From Lutispora saccharofermentans (lineage in GTDB: Bacteria; Bacillota; Clostridia; Lutisporales; Lutisporaceae): a stretch of DNA of 64,000 nucleotides. The DNA lies in the NCBI RefSeq assembly GCF_024363565.1, contig NZ_JAJEKE010000002.1, positions 310,001-374,000 on the forward strand, written 5' to 3'. Numbering within the stretch: the first letter of the stretch is position 1; the number at the start of each line of letters is the position of its first letter. Below are positions 42,896-53,404 of this stretch, piece after piece. The notes under the pieces are model-generated. The model did no database searches. It saw nothing but the letters and a program-made list of their open reading frames with translations, and was not told the DNA's origin. Both the position numbers and the translations under genes were made by a program.

Positions 42896-43348
42896 ATGGG
42901 AGGGATTTTTATTAAACATAAAATTATATTGCTGACCAGAAAAAGAGTGATGATTTATGCACTGATTATTGTTGTCCTTATTTTAGCAATTATTGCGCTG
43001 ACACACTTAATGAGAAATAGAGAAGAACCTGCGGCATCCTCAAACAGCTTCATTTATTTGCAATATAAAGATGGGAAATACATAGGCAATGAGAAAACGG
43101 ATAAAGGGAATATTCAAGTGGAGGTTACAATAAAAAAGAATAAGATCAAGGATATAGAAATATTGGAATTTCCGCAGGAGTACCTGTCGGCTCGCAAGGA
43201 ACTAAAGGATGAAACGGCTAAAGTGATAGAGAAAATAATAAAAACTCAGGAGATAACCAGCATTGAAGGTATGGAAGAGTCATCATATATAGTGAACAAG
43301 CTCCTGAAAGCCGTAAGAATTGCGCTTGATCAATCCTTGCTGCAATAG
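42896..43348 (+). CDS. Membrane-anchored FMN-binding-domain-like protein, degenerate
   Basis: One membrane segment at about 19-37 and an extracellular domain reading YKDGKYIGNEKTDKGNIQVE, VTIKKNKIKDIEI, the start of an FMN_bind domain. The flavin-attachment motif expected near the end (SGATYTS type) is replaced by MEESSYIVNKLLKAV, so covalent flavin attachment is doubtful. The start is uncertain: ATG 42896 overlaps GGGAGGG, which would itself serve a start a little downstream (ATT, TTG or GTG). Confidence 0.65.
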   Translation: MGGIFIKHKIILLTRKRVMIYALIIVVLILAIIALTHLMRNREEPAASSNSFIYLQYKDGKYIGNEKTDKGNIQVEVTIKKNKIKDIEILEFPQEYLSARKELKDETAKVIEKIIKTQEITSIEGMEESSYIVNKLLKAVRIALDQSLLQ

Positions 43349-43354
43349 CTTATT

Positions 43355-43374
43355 TTTAGCAGTCAGCACAACAA
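43355..43374. repeat. Repeat C, solitary right end
   Basis: Only the right terminal repeat (AGCAGTCAGCACAACAA) is visible, directly after the FMN-binding-like gene; no left end is found. Confidence 0.45.
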
Positions 43375-43411
43375 GCTCCAATCAGTATCGCAAGTAAAAT
43401 CAACGCTAAAA

Positions 43412-43444
43412 AACCCTGTCAGAACGTGATCTGACAGGGTTTTA
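43412..43444. terminator. Bidirectional terminator, FMN-binding-like gene and fur-family gene
   Basis: AACCCTGTCAGA (43412-43423) and its perfect complement (43430-43441) around a six-base loop, with T-runs on both strands. Confidence 0.85.
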
Positions 43445-43454
43445 TTCTGCGCTT

Positions 43455-43871
43455 TTAATGGGTCTGCTGACAGTGAGGGCAATAGCCGTAGAAATAAAGC
43501 TGCTGCTTTACGAGGGTATAGCCGGTTCTTGCCTTAACATTATCCAATAAGTCATATATCATGTCGTCATTGACATCATCTACTCTGCCGCATTTTAAGC
43601 AATGTATATGAGGATGCTGTGTAGTGTTGGCATCATATCTGAAGCTTCCCTCCCCAAGGTTAAGCTCCTGGACCAAACCGATGCTTTTGAATACTTCTAA
43701 GGATTTGTATACTGTAGCCAGGCTCATGGTAGGGTACATGGGGAGCAGTTTGTTATAAATCGCTTCAGCTCCGGGATGCGCTTTTGTTTCCTTTAAAGCA
43801 TTATATATAGCCAACCTTTGCGGTGTTACCTTAAAACCGTGATCTTTCAACATTTTAGTGACTTTAACCAT
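43455..43871 (-). CDS. Fur-family regulator, PerR-like
   Basis: The 138 residues have the Fur winged helix (GFKVTPQRLAIYNAL, PTMSLATVYKSLEVF) and dimer domain with HPHIHCLKCGRVDDV and YGYCPHCQQTH, two CxxC pairs for structural zinc as in PerR. His and Asp residues for a regulatory metal (RYDANTTQHPHIHC) are present. PerR-type proteins sense peroxide through iron; assignment within the family is by resemblance. GGAGG precedes ATG 43871. Confidence 0.88.
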   Translation of the reverse strand: MVKVTKMLKDHGFKVTPQRLAIYNALKETKAHPGAEAIYNKLLPMYPTMSLATVYKSLEVFKSIGLVQELNLGEGSFRYDANTTQHPHIHCLKCGRVDDVNDDMIYDLLDNVKARTGYTLVKQQLYFYGYCPHCQQTH

Positions 43872-43904
43872 GATATTCCTCCAGGAAAATATACTATACT
43901 AAAA

Positions 43905-43933
43905 GAATAATTTAAATAAAACTTTTTGTCAAG
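43905..43933 (-). promoter_or_regulatory. Promoter of the fur-family gene
   Basis: Minus strand TTGACA (43928-43933), 17 bases, TATTCT (43905-43910). The spacer TTTTATTTAAATTATT is palindrome-like and could be an autoregulatory PerR-type box. Confidence 0.6.
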
Positions 43934-44145
43934 CGTCTGTTTGGATGCTGCATTAATAAGTATACTAAAAATGTGAATATATTAGCCTGGCATTTGCTCA
44001 TACATATGCACAAACAATATGCAAGAAAGACCGGATAATGGCTTAAAACACTTGAAATAAAAGAGATGCTTGATATCTGCAATGGAAAAATTATTTAATA
44101 TCGATGCATATACATAAAAAATAATAGGAAATTTATGAAATGTAC

Positions 44146-44174
44146 TTGCATAAATATACTAAATTCGTTATAAT
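44146..44174 (+). promoter_or_regulatory. Promoter of argGH
   Basis: TTGCAT (44146-44151), 17 bases, TATAAT (44169-44174). The spacer CATAAATATACTAAAT resembles an ArgR box, consistent with arginine control; this is tentative. Confidence 0.65.
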
Positions 44175-44207
44175 TATAATTAATTTTAAAAATAGGGAGT
44201 AGATATC

Positions 44208-45455
44208 ATGAAAGTGTCAAAGAAAAAAGTAATCCTGGCTTATTCGGGCGGTTTAGATACTTCGGTCATTATACCATGGTTAAAGGAAAACTATGACCTG
44301 GAGGTCATTGCCTGCTGTATTGATGTGGGCCAGGGCGACGAAACAAATATAGTAAAAGAAAAAGCTATAAAGAGCGGAGCATCAAAAGTTTATGTAGAGG
44401 ATGTAAAGAAGGAGTTTGTGGAGAATTATATATTTCCCACTCTCAAAGCAGGTGCTGTCTATGAAGGCAAATACCTGTTGGGCACTTCCTTTGCAAGGCC
44501 GTTGATTGCAAAGAAGCTGGTTGAAGCAGCCGAAAAAGAAGGGGCTGAATACATAGCTCACGGCTGTACAGGAAAAGGCAACGATCAGGTTCGATTTGAA
44601 CTTTCGATAAAATCGATGAGACCGGATATTAAAATAATAGCTCCATGGAGGATATGGGACATAAAATCCAGGGAAGATGCGATAGATTACGCCGAAAAAA
44701 GAGGAATACCGGTTCCTGTTACTAAGGCGAAGCCGTACAGTATGGACAGGAACCTATGGCACCTGAGCCATGAGGGCGGAGACCTGGAGGATACCTGGAA
44801 CGAGCATCCTGCCGACATGTATCTGATGACAACACCGCCGGAGAAAGCACCGGATAAACCCAGCTATGTGGAAATAGGATTTAAAAAAGGCATACCCGTA
44901 TCAATAAACGGCGTATTTTATGACCCTGTAGCATTATTGGAGAAGCTGAACAAGATAGGCGGAGAGAATGGGATAGGTATATCGGACATGGTGGAGAACA
45001 GGCTTGTGGGCATGAAATCCAGGGGCGTATATGAAACTCCCGGAGGCACTTTGCTGTATACGGCTCACAAGGAATTGGAGTACCTGACATTAGACAGGAA
45101 CACCATGCAGTTTAAGGATATGGCAGCTCAGAAGTATGCCCAATTGGTATATGACGGCCTTTGGTTCACACCCTTAAAGGAAGCCCTGGATGCCTTTGTA
45201 GACTCTACTCAGGAGTGCGTCACAGGGGTCGTGAAGCTTAAGCTTTATAAAGGCTTATGCTCCAGTGTAGGCTCCAAGTCCCCGTATTCCTTATACAACA
45301 AGGACTTTGCCACATTCGGAGAAGATGAGGTATATAATCAGAAAGATTCGGAGGGCTTCATAAATCTATTCGGGCTCCCTTTAACCGTAAGAGCTTTGAT
45401 GAACAAGAAAAACATGGAGGAAATGCTTGAAGCTTCAAGCAAAAAGGCTATATGA
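44208..45455 (+). CDS. argG: Argininosuccinate synthase
   Basis: Joins citrulline and aspartate using ATP, the penultimate step of arginine synthesis. The 415 residues carry the PP-loop [15 protein letters not shown], the citrulline/aspartate region [15 protein letters not shown], and [23 protein letters not shown] precedes ATG 44208. The last four bases overlap argH (ATGA). Confidence 0.97.
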   Translation: MKVSKKKVILAYSGGLDTSVIIPWLKENYDLEVIACCIDVGQGDETNIVKEKAIKSGASKVYVEDVKKEFVENYIFPTLKAGAVYEGKYLLGTSFARPLIAKKLVEAAEKEGAEYIAHGCTGKGNDQVRFELSIKSMRPDIKIIAPWRIWDIKSREDAIDYAEKRGIPVPVTKAKPYSMDRNLWHLSHEGGDLEDTWNEHPADMYLMTTPPEKAPDKPSYVEIGFKKGIPVSINGVFYDPVALLEKLNKIGGENGIGISDMVENRLVGMKSRGVYETPGGTLLYTAHKELEYLTLDRNTMQFKDMAAQKYAQLVYDGLWFTPLKEALDAFVDSTQECVTGVVKLKLYKGLCSSVGSKSPYSLYNKDFATFGEDEVYNQKDSEGFINLFGLPLTVRALMNKKNMEEMLEASSKKAI

Positions 45456-46840
45456 AATTATGGGGCGGCAGATTTGAAAAGAATACCAATGAGATTGTAG
45501 ATTCCTTTCAAAATTCCATAAAGTTTGATTACAGAATGTATAAGCAGGACATAAAGGGAAGCATAGCCCATGCCGGGATGCTTGGATATAAAGGAATAAT
45601 CGGCCAGAAGGACGCAGAAACCATCATCAAGGGGCTGGCTGAAATATTGGCGGATATCGAGGCAGGCAAGGTGGAATTTAAGCAGGAGGCTGAGGATATT
45701 CATATGAATATTGAAAGCCTCCTCATAGAAAAGATCGGCCAGGTAGGCAAGAAGCTGCATACCGGAAGGAGCAGAAACGATCAGGTGGCATTGGATTTCA
45801 GGATGTATCTGAAGGAAGAGATGGATGAAATAATATATCTGATCAAAGAGCTCTGCAGCCTGCTTTTAAAGAAAGCAGAAGAAAACGCTGAGCTCATAAT
45901 GCCCGGATATACCCATATGCAAAAAGCCCAGCCTATAACCTTAGGCCATCATTTGATGGCTTATTTCCATATGTTCTGCCGGGATATGAATAGATTCCAT
46001 GATTGCTATGGGAGGACGGATGTAATGCCTTTGGGCAGCGGCGCGCTGGCCGGCACCACCTACGACCTGGATAGGGAGATGGTAGCAAAGGAGCTGGGCT
46101 TCGGCAGCATCAGCGGCAACTCCATGGATGCAGTGGGAGACAGAGACTTTGTCATAGAATTCATAAGCGGCTGTTCTATACTTATGATGCATTTGAGCAG
46201 GTTCTGCGAAGAGCTCGTGCTATGGAACAGCCATGAATTCGGATATATAGAAATGGATGACTCCATGAGCACGGGCAGCAGCATAATGCCCCAGAAGAAA
46301 AATCCCGATGTGGCTGAGCTTATCAGAGGCAAAACAGGAAGAGTATACGGGGATTTGATGGCTATGCTCACGATCATGAAGGCGTTGCCTCTGGCCTATA
46401 ATAAGGATATGCAGGAAGACAAGGAAGCCGCTTTTGATGCGGCTGATACGGTAAAGAACTGCATAGCTGTATTCATACCTATGTTTGATACCATAACCTT
46501 TAATAAGGAAAAGATAAAAGAAAAGCTCAAAGGCGGATTCCTCAATGCGACGGATGCCGCTGATTACCTGGTATATAAGGGAGTTGCCTTCAGGGATGCC
46601 CATGAAGCCATAGGCGGCATGGTCAATTATTGCATCAAAAATAAAAAAGCCTTGGAAGATTTAAGCCTGGAAGAGCTTAAGACCTTCAACCCCTCTTTCG
46701 AATCGGATATATACGAATATATAAGCATGGAAAGCTGTGTGCTGAGAAGGAATACGGCTGGAGGGCCTTCGCCAAAAAGGGTTCTGGAAGCCATAGAGGA
46801 AGGAAAGAGGCATTTAGATATCATTATTTCTAAGGATTGA
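45452..46840 (+). CDS. argH: Argininosuccinate lyase
   Basis: Splits argininosuccinate to arginine and fumarate. The 462 residues have [20 protein letters not shown] at the start, [31 protein letters not shown] and the fumarase-superfamily signature [12 protein letters not shown]. It is translationally coupled to argG. Confidence 0.97.
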   Translation: MKLWGGRFEKNTNEIVDSFQNSIKFDYRMYKQDIKGSIAHAGMLGYKGIIGQKDAETIIKGLAEILADIEAGKVEFKQEAEDIHMNIESLLIEKIGQVGKKLHTGRSRNDQVALDFRMYLKEEMDEIIYLIKELCSLLLKKAEENAELIMPGYTHMQKAQPITLGHHLMAYFHMFCRDMNRFHDCYGRTDVMPLGSGALAGTTYDLDREMVAKELGFGSISGNSMDAVGDRDFVIEFISGCSILMMHLSRFCEELVLWNSHEFGYIEMDDSMSTGSSIMPQKKNPDVAELIRGKTGRVYGDLMAMLTIMKALPLAYNKDMQEDKEAAFDAADTVKNCIAVFIPMFDTITFNKEKIKEKLKGGFLNATDAADYLVYKGVAFRDAHEAIGGMVNYCIKNKKALEDLSLEELKTFNPSFESDIYEYISMESCVLRRNTAGGPSPKRVLEAIEEGKRHLDIIISKD

Positions 46841-46999
46841 GGGAAATGGCAGCATAATAATATATTTGGCATAATATAGCGGTATGGATAGTTGAAAAGT
46901 AGCAGCATATAGGATAATATTAACTATGAGGATATTTTTCATGATTATTTGAGCTATATTTGAAGCAAATGCATTATTATGATATGGAGGCCTATTATT

Positions 47000-47509
47000 G
47001 TGGACAATAATATTATCGGTCAGAAATCTGTCCTTATCCCGATGACCCAGGAGGACTTGAAGATGTTGCATGCGTGGGCATGTGACCCTTTGGTATGTCA
47101 GAATTATCATAAATGCCTGACGGATGAAGAATCAATGTTGAAGCAGCTGCTTTGCAAGCCTGATGACAATATTGAACTGTATACTATAAATACAAAAGAC
47201 AGCATATCCATAGGCAAACTTTCGATAGAAATAGCAAATGATAATACTGCAAACCTTGATATGCTTATCGGAGAAAAGATATACACAGGGAAAGGCTATG
47301 GCAAGGATGCGCTGAAAGCAGCAGTAAAGCATTGCTTTGAGGATCTAAACCTGGACGCAGTCAAGATGGTCATCAAACAGGATAACATGAGGGCAGAATA
47401 TTGCTGCTGGTCCTGCGGCTTGAGAGAAGATAAGTATTACGTTTCAGAGAAAGAAAACAATAATACATCCAGAATGGTAATTTATAAAAAAGATTATACA
47501 GGATATTGA
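47000..47509 (+). CDS. GNAT-family N-acetyltransferase
   Basis: GTG 47000 lies nine bases after GGAGG; a longer reading would include that site. The 169 residues fit the RimJ/RimL-like GNAT pattern: LIPMTQEDLKMLHAWACDP, an IGKLSIEI strand, the acetyl-CoA loop EKIYTGKGYGKDALKAAVKH and a VKMVIKQDNMRAEYCCWSCG end. Substrate unknown. Confidence 0.8.
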   Translation: MDNNIIGQKSVLIPMTQEDLKMLHAWACDPLVCQNYHKCLTDEESMLKQLLCKPDDNIELYTINTKDSISIGKLSIEIANDNTANLDMLIGEKIYTGKGYGKDALKAAVKHCFEDLNLDAVKMVIKQDNMRAEYCCWSCGLREDKYYVSEKENNNTSRMVIYKKDYTGY

Positions 47510-47510
47510 A

Positions 47511-47537
47511 AATAGCAGGCTTGGGCCTGCTATTTTT
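47511..47537. terminator. Bidirectional terminator, acetyltransferase and nitroreductase-like genes
   Basis: AATAGCAGGC (47511-47520) pairs with GCCTGCTATT (47525-47534), followed by Ts; the T-run overlaps the stop of the convergent gene. Confidence 0.85.
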
Positions 47538-48420
47538 AAAGCTCTATTTTGGCTATGATGCTGTATTCCTTACTATCGGCTCTGTCTTCAAAGAAGCTCC
47601 ATTTTCCCGGAATCCCCAGGTCCTTGGCCAGGCCTTCCGCCGTATACATCATTATGCCTGCATCCACATAGTTTTCTTTATTTTCCGGGTTGAGGATGGC
47701 CAAATATGCTTCCCCGTCCTTCAGTATGAAGCGGCAGGGCTGAATATTCTTATAAGAGGGAGCATTTCTAACATATAAGAATAAATCTGCAATGCCTCTG
47801 GTCTCCAATTCCTCATAGGAAGCCTCATTTCCCCATTCATGCATATAAACGACTTCACCTACTCCAAGCCTTGCGTTATCAAGGCCGGTGGTCCCGATGA
47901 CCTGAGTTCCATAAGGATCTGTCTTGTATGATGAAGAGACATTCTGTACAAACATAGACGGTGCTTTTTGCTTCAGGGCTTTTTCATCTACTTTACCAAA
48001 GGCTAGCAAGTAGTTTATATTGTTTTTATTATCCTTCAAGATATCAGCTTTTACTTCGGAGGGCACATTCCTTATATTTATCCAGCAGCTTCCCAAATCC
48101 GTTTCAAATAGCTTTTTTACTATGGACTGCATAAAATATGCGCCTAAAAACTCGGTTTCAAGCTTTTCATTTGCCAGGGAAAGACCTATATAATATGGGC
48201 TTTTGATCATTACACCGCTGTAACCGCCCACACCTTCAAGCTTTTTAAAAACTTCAGAACCATTTTCAAACAATATGAATGAAAAGCCTTTTTCTCTGCC
48301 GACAGTAGTATTTATCTCGCCCAAATATGCTTTAATATCGCCGAGAACAATGCTTTCTACACTGCTTTCTTCATAATCTCTGATAGATTGAAGATTGGCT
48401 AAAAATTCTCTAAAATTCAT
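47536..48420 (-). CDS. Nitroreductase-family (TM1586-like) protein, 294 aa
   Basis: Begins MNFREFLANLQSIRDYEESS and has two nitroreductase-like halves in one chain: GFSFILFENGSEVFKKLEGV, SPYYIGLSLANEKLETEFLG, LETDLGSCWINIR-type segments, then VRNAPSYKNIQPCRFILKDG and NYVDAGIMMYTAEGLAKDLG. This tandem form matches the putative TM nitroreductase family, flavin-dependent oxidoreductases of unknown substrate. GGAGG lies before ATG 48420. Confidence 0.8.
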   Translation of the reverse strand: MNFREFLANLQSIRDYEESSVESIVLGDIKAYLGEINTTVGREKGFSFILFENGSEVFKKLEGVGGYSGVMIKSPYYIGLSLANEKLETEFLGAYFMQSIVKKLFETDLGSCWINIRNVPSEVKADILKDNKNNINYLLAFGKVDEKALKQKAPSMFVQNVSSSYKTDPYGTQVIGTTGLDNARLGVGEVVYMHEWGNEASYEELETRGIADLFLYVRNAPSYKNIQPCRFILKDGEAYLAILNPENKENYVDAGIMMYTAEGLAKDLGIPGKWSFFEDRADSKEYSIIAKIEL

Positions 48421-48491
48421 AGTTGCGCCTCCTTGTTAAACATTTCTAATTTATTATATATTAATCCATCTAATAAAAAATATCAACAAAG

Positions 48492-48662
48492 TTGAACGAG
48501 ACTTCATTCAGGGGGGATTCAATTCCCACTGAATGTTAGTCGAGTCCATAGAAGGTGAATTGCCCCACAGGGGCAAGAGAGGCTGCCCTGGGGCACTGGA
48601 CTTAGCCGCTCTTGGCAACCGACGCCTATAGAGGCGGGGTCTTAGAGCGGGTTAGTTCAGTG
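48492..48662 (-). repeat. Repeat A, copy 3, with repeat B inserted
   Basis: Read on the minus strand it has the A ends (CACTGAACTAACCCGC and GTCTCGTTCAA). The small central CCAGTATGG stem of copy 2 is split here by a copy of B, so B has entered A precisely at a hairpin tip. Confidence 0.75.
48554..48597 (+). repeat. Repeat B, copy 3, inside repeat A
   Basis: AAGGTGAATTGCCCC, GGGGCAAGAG and GCCCTGGGGCA. The CC/GG changes relative to copy 1 (GCTCC/GGAGC to GCCCC/GGGGC) are paired, so the hairpin is maintained. Confidence 0.75.
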
Positions 48663-48923
48663 ATAAAGTCAATGTCAAGTTCAAAATATAAGCATTAAAT
48701 AGGTATGTAAATAAAAGGAATAATATGTTGAAAAATGGTGAACGGTATATAAAGGTAAATAATGATTTATATAGAAAATATTAGTATATCGAAAATTGTA
48801 TTTGCTCATTTCATTACGAGCTTTAAATCGACAAAAACTTATAAATTATATATTTAAAAACCATAATTACCCTGTGTGTTATATTGGATATGTATATTAT
48901 TAATCGATTTGGGGGGGGCAATT

Positions 48924-49907
48924 ATGGAAAAAGAAATCAAAAACTTTGGGTATCATCTGTCTATCGAAAAAAACTTAAGCAAGAAAACTGTAACTACATA
49001 TACGAACTGTCTTTATTGTTTCACTTCATATGTAACAAATGTAGAAAACTTCGATGAAATCACTATTCCGGATATCAAAACAGAAACAGTTAAGAGATAT
49101 TTGATCTATCTAAAGGATGTAAAAAGAAACCAAATATCAACGATCAGCTTGAAAATATCTGCGCTAAAATCCTTCTATACATATCTGGTTGAACAAAAAA
49201 AGATAAAAAACTATGAAAATATAATGCTGGAAATAAAAAAGCCTAAGCTTCCTAAAACTTTACCTACATACCTGACAGTTGATGAAGCTGAAAATTTTTT
49301 GCTCGGCATCAAGCTGCTATCTAATAATGTCGTCAGAGATTATGCCATATTTTCACTATTCTTGCTGACCGGGGCAAGGCTTTCTGAATTGCAGCATTTG
49401 CGGCTTGATCAAATAAACTATAGAAATCATACAGTAATCTTCTATGGTAAAGGCAGCAAAGAAAGAACGGTGCCGCTGCCCGAAAGGGCAGAAAATGCTT
49501 TAAAAGATTACATAAATGACTCCAATATATATAAAGCCAATAATATGCATGGGCGCGTGCCAAAAGAAGAAACAAACATTGTATTTCTAAACAAGTACGG
49601 TTTGCCATTCAGCGAAAGAGGGGTACAAGATTTGTTTATAAGGTTAGCAAAAAAAACCGGCATCTATCGCAAAGGGCTATCCGTGCATAAGCTGAGACAC
49701 ACTTGTTTTACCTTGCTATATGCAAGCGGTATGGAGCTTTTAAAGCTAAAATCAATAGCAGGACACGAAAACCTTAGAACAACTGAAATCTATACACATA
49801 TCGATACTACTGACTTGTATAAAGATATGCAGCACCACCCATTAAATCATAATAATATTGATACTGCAGCAATTTATCGTATAAAAGAGACGCTTTTAAA
49901 GAAATAA
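48924..49907 (+). CDS. Tyrosine recombinase (XerC/D-like integrase)
   Basis: ATG 48924 follows a G8 tract and gives a usual core-binding N-terminus (MEKEIKNFGYHLSIEKNLSK). The 327 residues contain all catalytic positions: Arg in TGARLSELQHLR, Lys in YGKGSKERTVPLP, HxxR in VHKLRHTCFT, His in AGHENLRTTEIY and the tyrosine of EIYTHID. It is not near a replication terminus marker; its position at the start of the accessory region suggests a role in integration there. Confidence 0.9.
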   Translation: MEKEIKNFGYHLSIEKNLSKKTVTTYTNCLYCFTSYVTNVENFDEITIPDIKTETVKRYLIYLKDVKRNQISTISLKISALKSFYTYLVEQKKIKNYENIMLEIKKPKLPKTLPTYLTVDEAENFLLGIKLLSNNVVRDYAIFSLFLLTGARLSELQHLRLDQINYRNHTVIFYGKGSKERTVPLPERAENALKDYINDSNIYKANNMHGRVPKEETNIVFLNKYGLPFSERGVQDLFIRLAKKTGIYRKGLSVHKLRHTCFTLLYASGMELLKLKSIAGHENLRTTEIYTHIDTTDLYKDMQHHPLNHNNIDTAAIYRIKETLLKK

Positions 49908-49934
49908 AAATGGAAATTTTCTAAGAAATAATGA

Positions 49935-52900
49935 AGTATAAATATTCATACAAGAATTGGCAAAAAATCTTCATCTAATAAACATTTTCTACAGCTGTGG
50001 ATAGATGAGGTTGAGGCCGATGACTGGAGTCAAGATATACAAACCCACTGGGGAAGCGTTTTTTATACTGGCAATTATGAAAGTTCAAAATGGTATTCAC
50101 CCGAACTAAGCGCAACCGTAATTAGCGGGCCAAGAATACACAGAACAAACGGTGTTTATTATGTAGATGTAGAAATATATGGACAAGCAATAATAAAAAA
50201 ACGAGGAAGTTCTGGTGAATCTGTTAAGTATTCAGGTACGGCCAATACTTCTGTAAATCTAGATAGCAGCTATGATTTTGATAAGTATGATTATAACTTT
50301 CAAGTCACGCGTGTAACTTGCACTGAACACAGTATGAGAGGAAACGAATATGGAGTTAGAGCTTATTTAAAAGTCATAAGGCAATTAAAAAATCAATCAC
50401 CTACCCTAACCATAACCCAACCTACATCTAATAGTCCATTATCTGAAGCAGATACTGCTTTTGTCCCTTCTATATCCGTATCTGACCCTGATGATGATAC
50501 CTTGACATGCAAATATTATATCGATGCAGAGACCACACCAAGAGATACGAAGATGGCTACGAGTACCAAGACAGCTAAAACAGTAAACTTTAATTCTATT
50601 AATATAGGGACCTTAACAGAAGGAAACCATACCATGAAATTTGAGGTAAGCGACGGCAAAGCAGCCGCTGTGACAGCTTCGGTGGCTTTTAAAGTGGACA
50701 AGACACCGCCGACTTTGGGCACCGTAACCTTTTCTTCCACGATGACAGGCATTACGATATCAGGAACTGCAACGGACAGCATAGCAGGCATGGACCCATA
50801 TCCATACAAATATACAGTATCTACAAAAGCAGCAACCTCATGGGTTACTGCAACAACATATACACAGACGGGGCTTTCACCTAATACTCAATACACAGCA
50901 ACCTTCGAAGCAAGAGATATAAAAGCACATATAGCAAAAAAGACCCAAAATATATACACAAAGGCAGAAGTGCCTTCAAAGGTGACAGTAAACAATCCTA
51001 CCTCGTACACGCTGGATGTATCGGTAACAGACGGGAATCCGGCTGCAACCCAATATCAGATAAGCTTAAATAACAATACAAAATATGTGACGCCGGAAGG
51101 AACATTGACATCATCGCCCGTATGGATAACACTCTCAGGCAAGAAGATAACAGTAAAAGGGTTAAGCCCAAGTACGGCATATACTTTCCAGGTCAAAGCC
51201 AAAAACGGAGACGGCGTAGAAACAACGCAAAGCTCTGGTGTAAGCGGTACGACCTTGATCGCTCCGCCTGCTGCACCGGCCAATATAATAGCTACAGCTA
51301 CAGACAAGACCATAACCGTATCCTGGGAAGGAGCGGCCACAGCGACAGGATATGATATAGAAGCAGATGGAGTAATAATCGACAGGGGGACAAGCACTAC
51401 ATTCACCCATACAAATCTCTACCCGGGGACACCTCACACATATAGGGTAAGAGGCAAAAATGCAGGAGGGCCGGGAAGCTTCAGCGCGCCAATATCAAAG
51501 TCGACCTTGCCGAGCAAGCCCGAGGTGCCTGCAAATATAAAAGCGATTCCACAAAGCACTTCAGTCACAGTAACATGGAACAATGTGCCCGGAGCGACAG
51601 GCTATGATATAGAAGTAGACGGAGTACAGGTGAACAATGGCCCCAATACAAACTATATACATGGAAGTTTGACCCCCGGAACCAATCATACATACAGGGT
51701 CAGAAGCGTCAATGCAGGAGACAAAAGCGATTGGAGCAGCCCTGTTGCCACTACGACACTGGTAGACTCAACGCCGGTACCGGTGAACCTAAAAGCAGAG
51801 CCGTCATATAACCAGATAAAAGTTACATGGAGTGCCGTCGATGGGGCTACAGGCTATGAAGTGGAAGTAGACGGCATAAGGATAGATAATGGAGCAAATA
51901 CAACATATATTCACAAAAATCTGATACCTGACACCCAGCATATGTATAGAGTGAGAGCAAAGAAAAACTCTGTGATATCAGACTGGAGTGCAGCAGTGAT
52001 ATCCACAACCCTTATAGAAGCATTCGGCACACCGATGAACTTCAGGGCAGATGCGGACGACACATTTGTAATACTTACATGGGACCCTGTAGCGGATGCA
52101 ACAAGCTATGAATTAGAGATTGACGGAGTAGTAATGGATAACGGGATGGAGACTATCTGTATCCATGAAGGACTGCTGCCAAGCTCAGAGCACAGCTATA
52201 GGATCAGGGCGAAGAATGAAGAAAAAACAAGCGAATGGAGCCAGATATTAAATATTACAACATATGTGCTTCCCAGTCCAAAAGACTTTACTGCGACAGT
52301 GACGGAAAACTCAATAAAAACGGTATGGGAAGAGGTATACGAAGCTGCATCCTATGATCTAGAATTCGACGGCTCCATAATATCGGATATACGTACGGCA
52401 GAATACGAATCCACAGGACTTCTGCCAAATACGCAGCACACTATGAGAGTAAGGGCTATTGGACAAAATGGCTCGAGCAACTGGAGCGAAAAGCTTACAA
52501 AGTCCACATTCTTTAATGGCTTCAATACGCCTCATATATCAGGGCTGGCCAGAAGGACCTCCGTCTATCTGATGTGGAATCCTATGGATGAAGCAATAGC
52601 ATATGACATAGAGATAGACGGACAAATTATTGAAGATATAGCAGATACAAGCTATCTCCATAACTCACTGGTCCAGGGGACAGAACATTCATATAAAGTG
52701 AGGGCAAAATATGAATCAAAATAGGAGATTGGAGCAGCAGCTTTAAAGTATCCACGCTGTCGCAGAACCCGGAGATGCCCACAAATGTAGCGGTATCATC
52801 AACAACAAGCTCCATACTGGTATCATGGGATAAAGTCAACGGAGCAGAAGCCTATGAAGTAGAAGTAGACGGGGTAATAGTTGATGGCGGAAACAGTACA

Positions 52901-53356
52901 AGCTACCTCCACAGTGGCTTGATACCGGAGACAGAGCACAACTACAGGGTAAGGGCAAGGAATGTAGGCGGATACAGCATGTGGAGCGAAATAAAAAATA
53001 TAAAGACAAAGAGTACGGTACAGATATATGTCATAGACAGCCTTCAAGAAGAAGATGTGAATTTAATACTATCGGCAGCACATATACAAGATCTGAACAA
53101 TTATACCTTTACAGTAACATACAATGTGGATGACTTTGAGGTGATAGACCTGTGCGCCATGACTCCAAGGACAGATTTGAATACCGGAGTTATAACGGGA
53201 ACGGACATAACCATCACCCAATTCACACCGGGAACAATAGTGTTCAAAAAGGCGGGTGCCGCCCAAACCTGGGAGGTATGGTCCGGAGCTGTGAACAGCA
53301 TCAGATTCAAAGCAAAACGGGAAGGACAATCTACTATCACATATAGTATCAATTAG
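49935..53356 (+). pseudogene. Fn3/Ig-repeat secreted protein gene, 5'-truncated and frameshifted
   Basis: The frame is open from 49935 (IDEVEADDWSQDIQTHWGSV near its start) but has no ATG, GTG or TTG until 50334, and no signal peptide. Then come an Ig-like segment, a second sandwich and about eight Fn3 repeats (PANIKAIPQSTSVTVTWNNV and so on, each ending SDWSSPVATTTL-like). Near 52718 one A is missing from a run, giving TAG at 52722; the next frame continues GDWSSSFKVSTLSQNPEMPT and a final cohesin-like domain to 53356. Two readable pieces remain: 50334-52724 and 52775-53356. Confidence 0.8.
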
Positions 53357-53404
53357 CAAATATCAAGATGCAACAAAATGATATCAGTATGGAAGGAGAT
53401 TATG

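Larger units (their letters stand above)
43872..44207. other. Divergent region between the fur-family gene and argG
   Basis: Both promoters are listed separately. The middle (about 43940-44130) is AT-rich and shows no gene. Confidence 0.6.
48421..48923. other. Repeat-bearing gap before the recombinase
   Basis: It contains the composite A/B repeat (48492-48662) and about 260 bases of AT-rich sequence without a gene. Confidence 0.6.
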
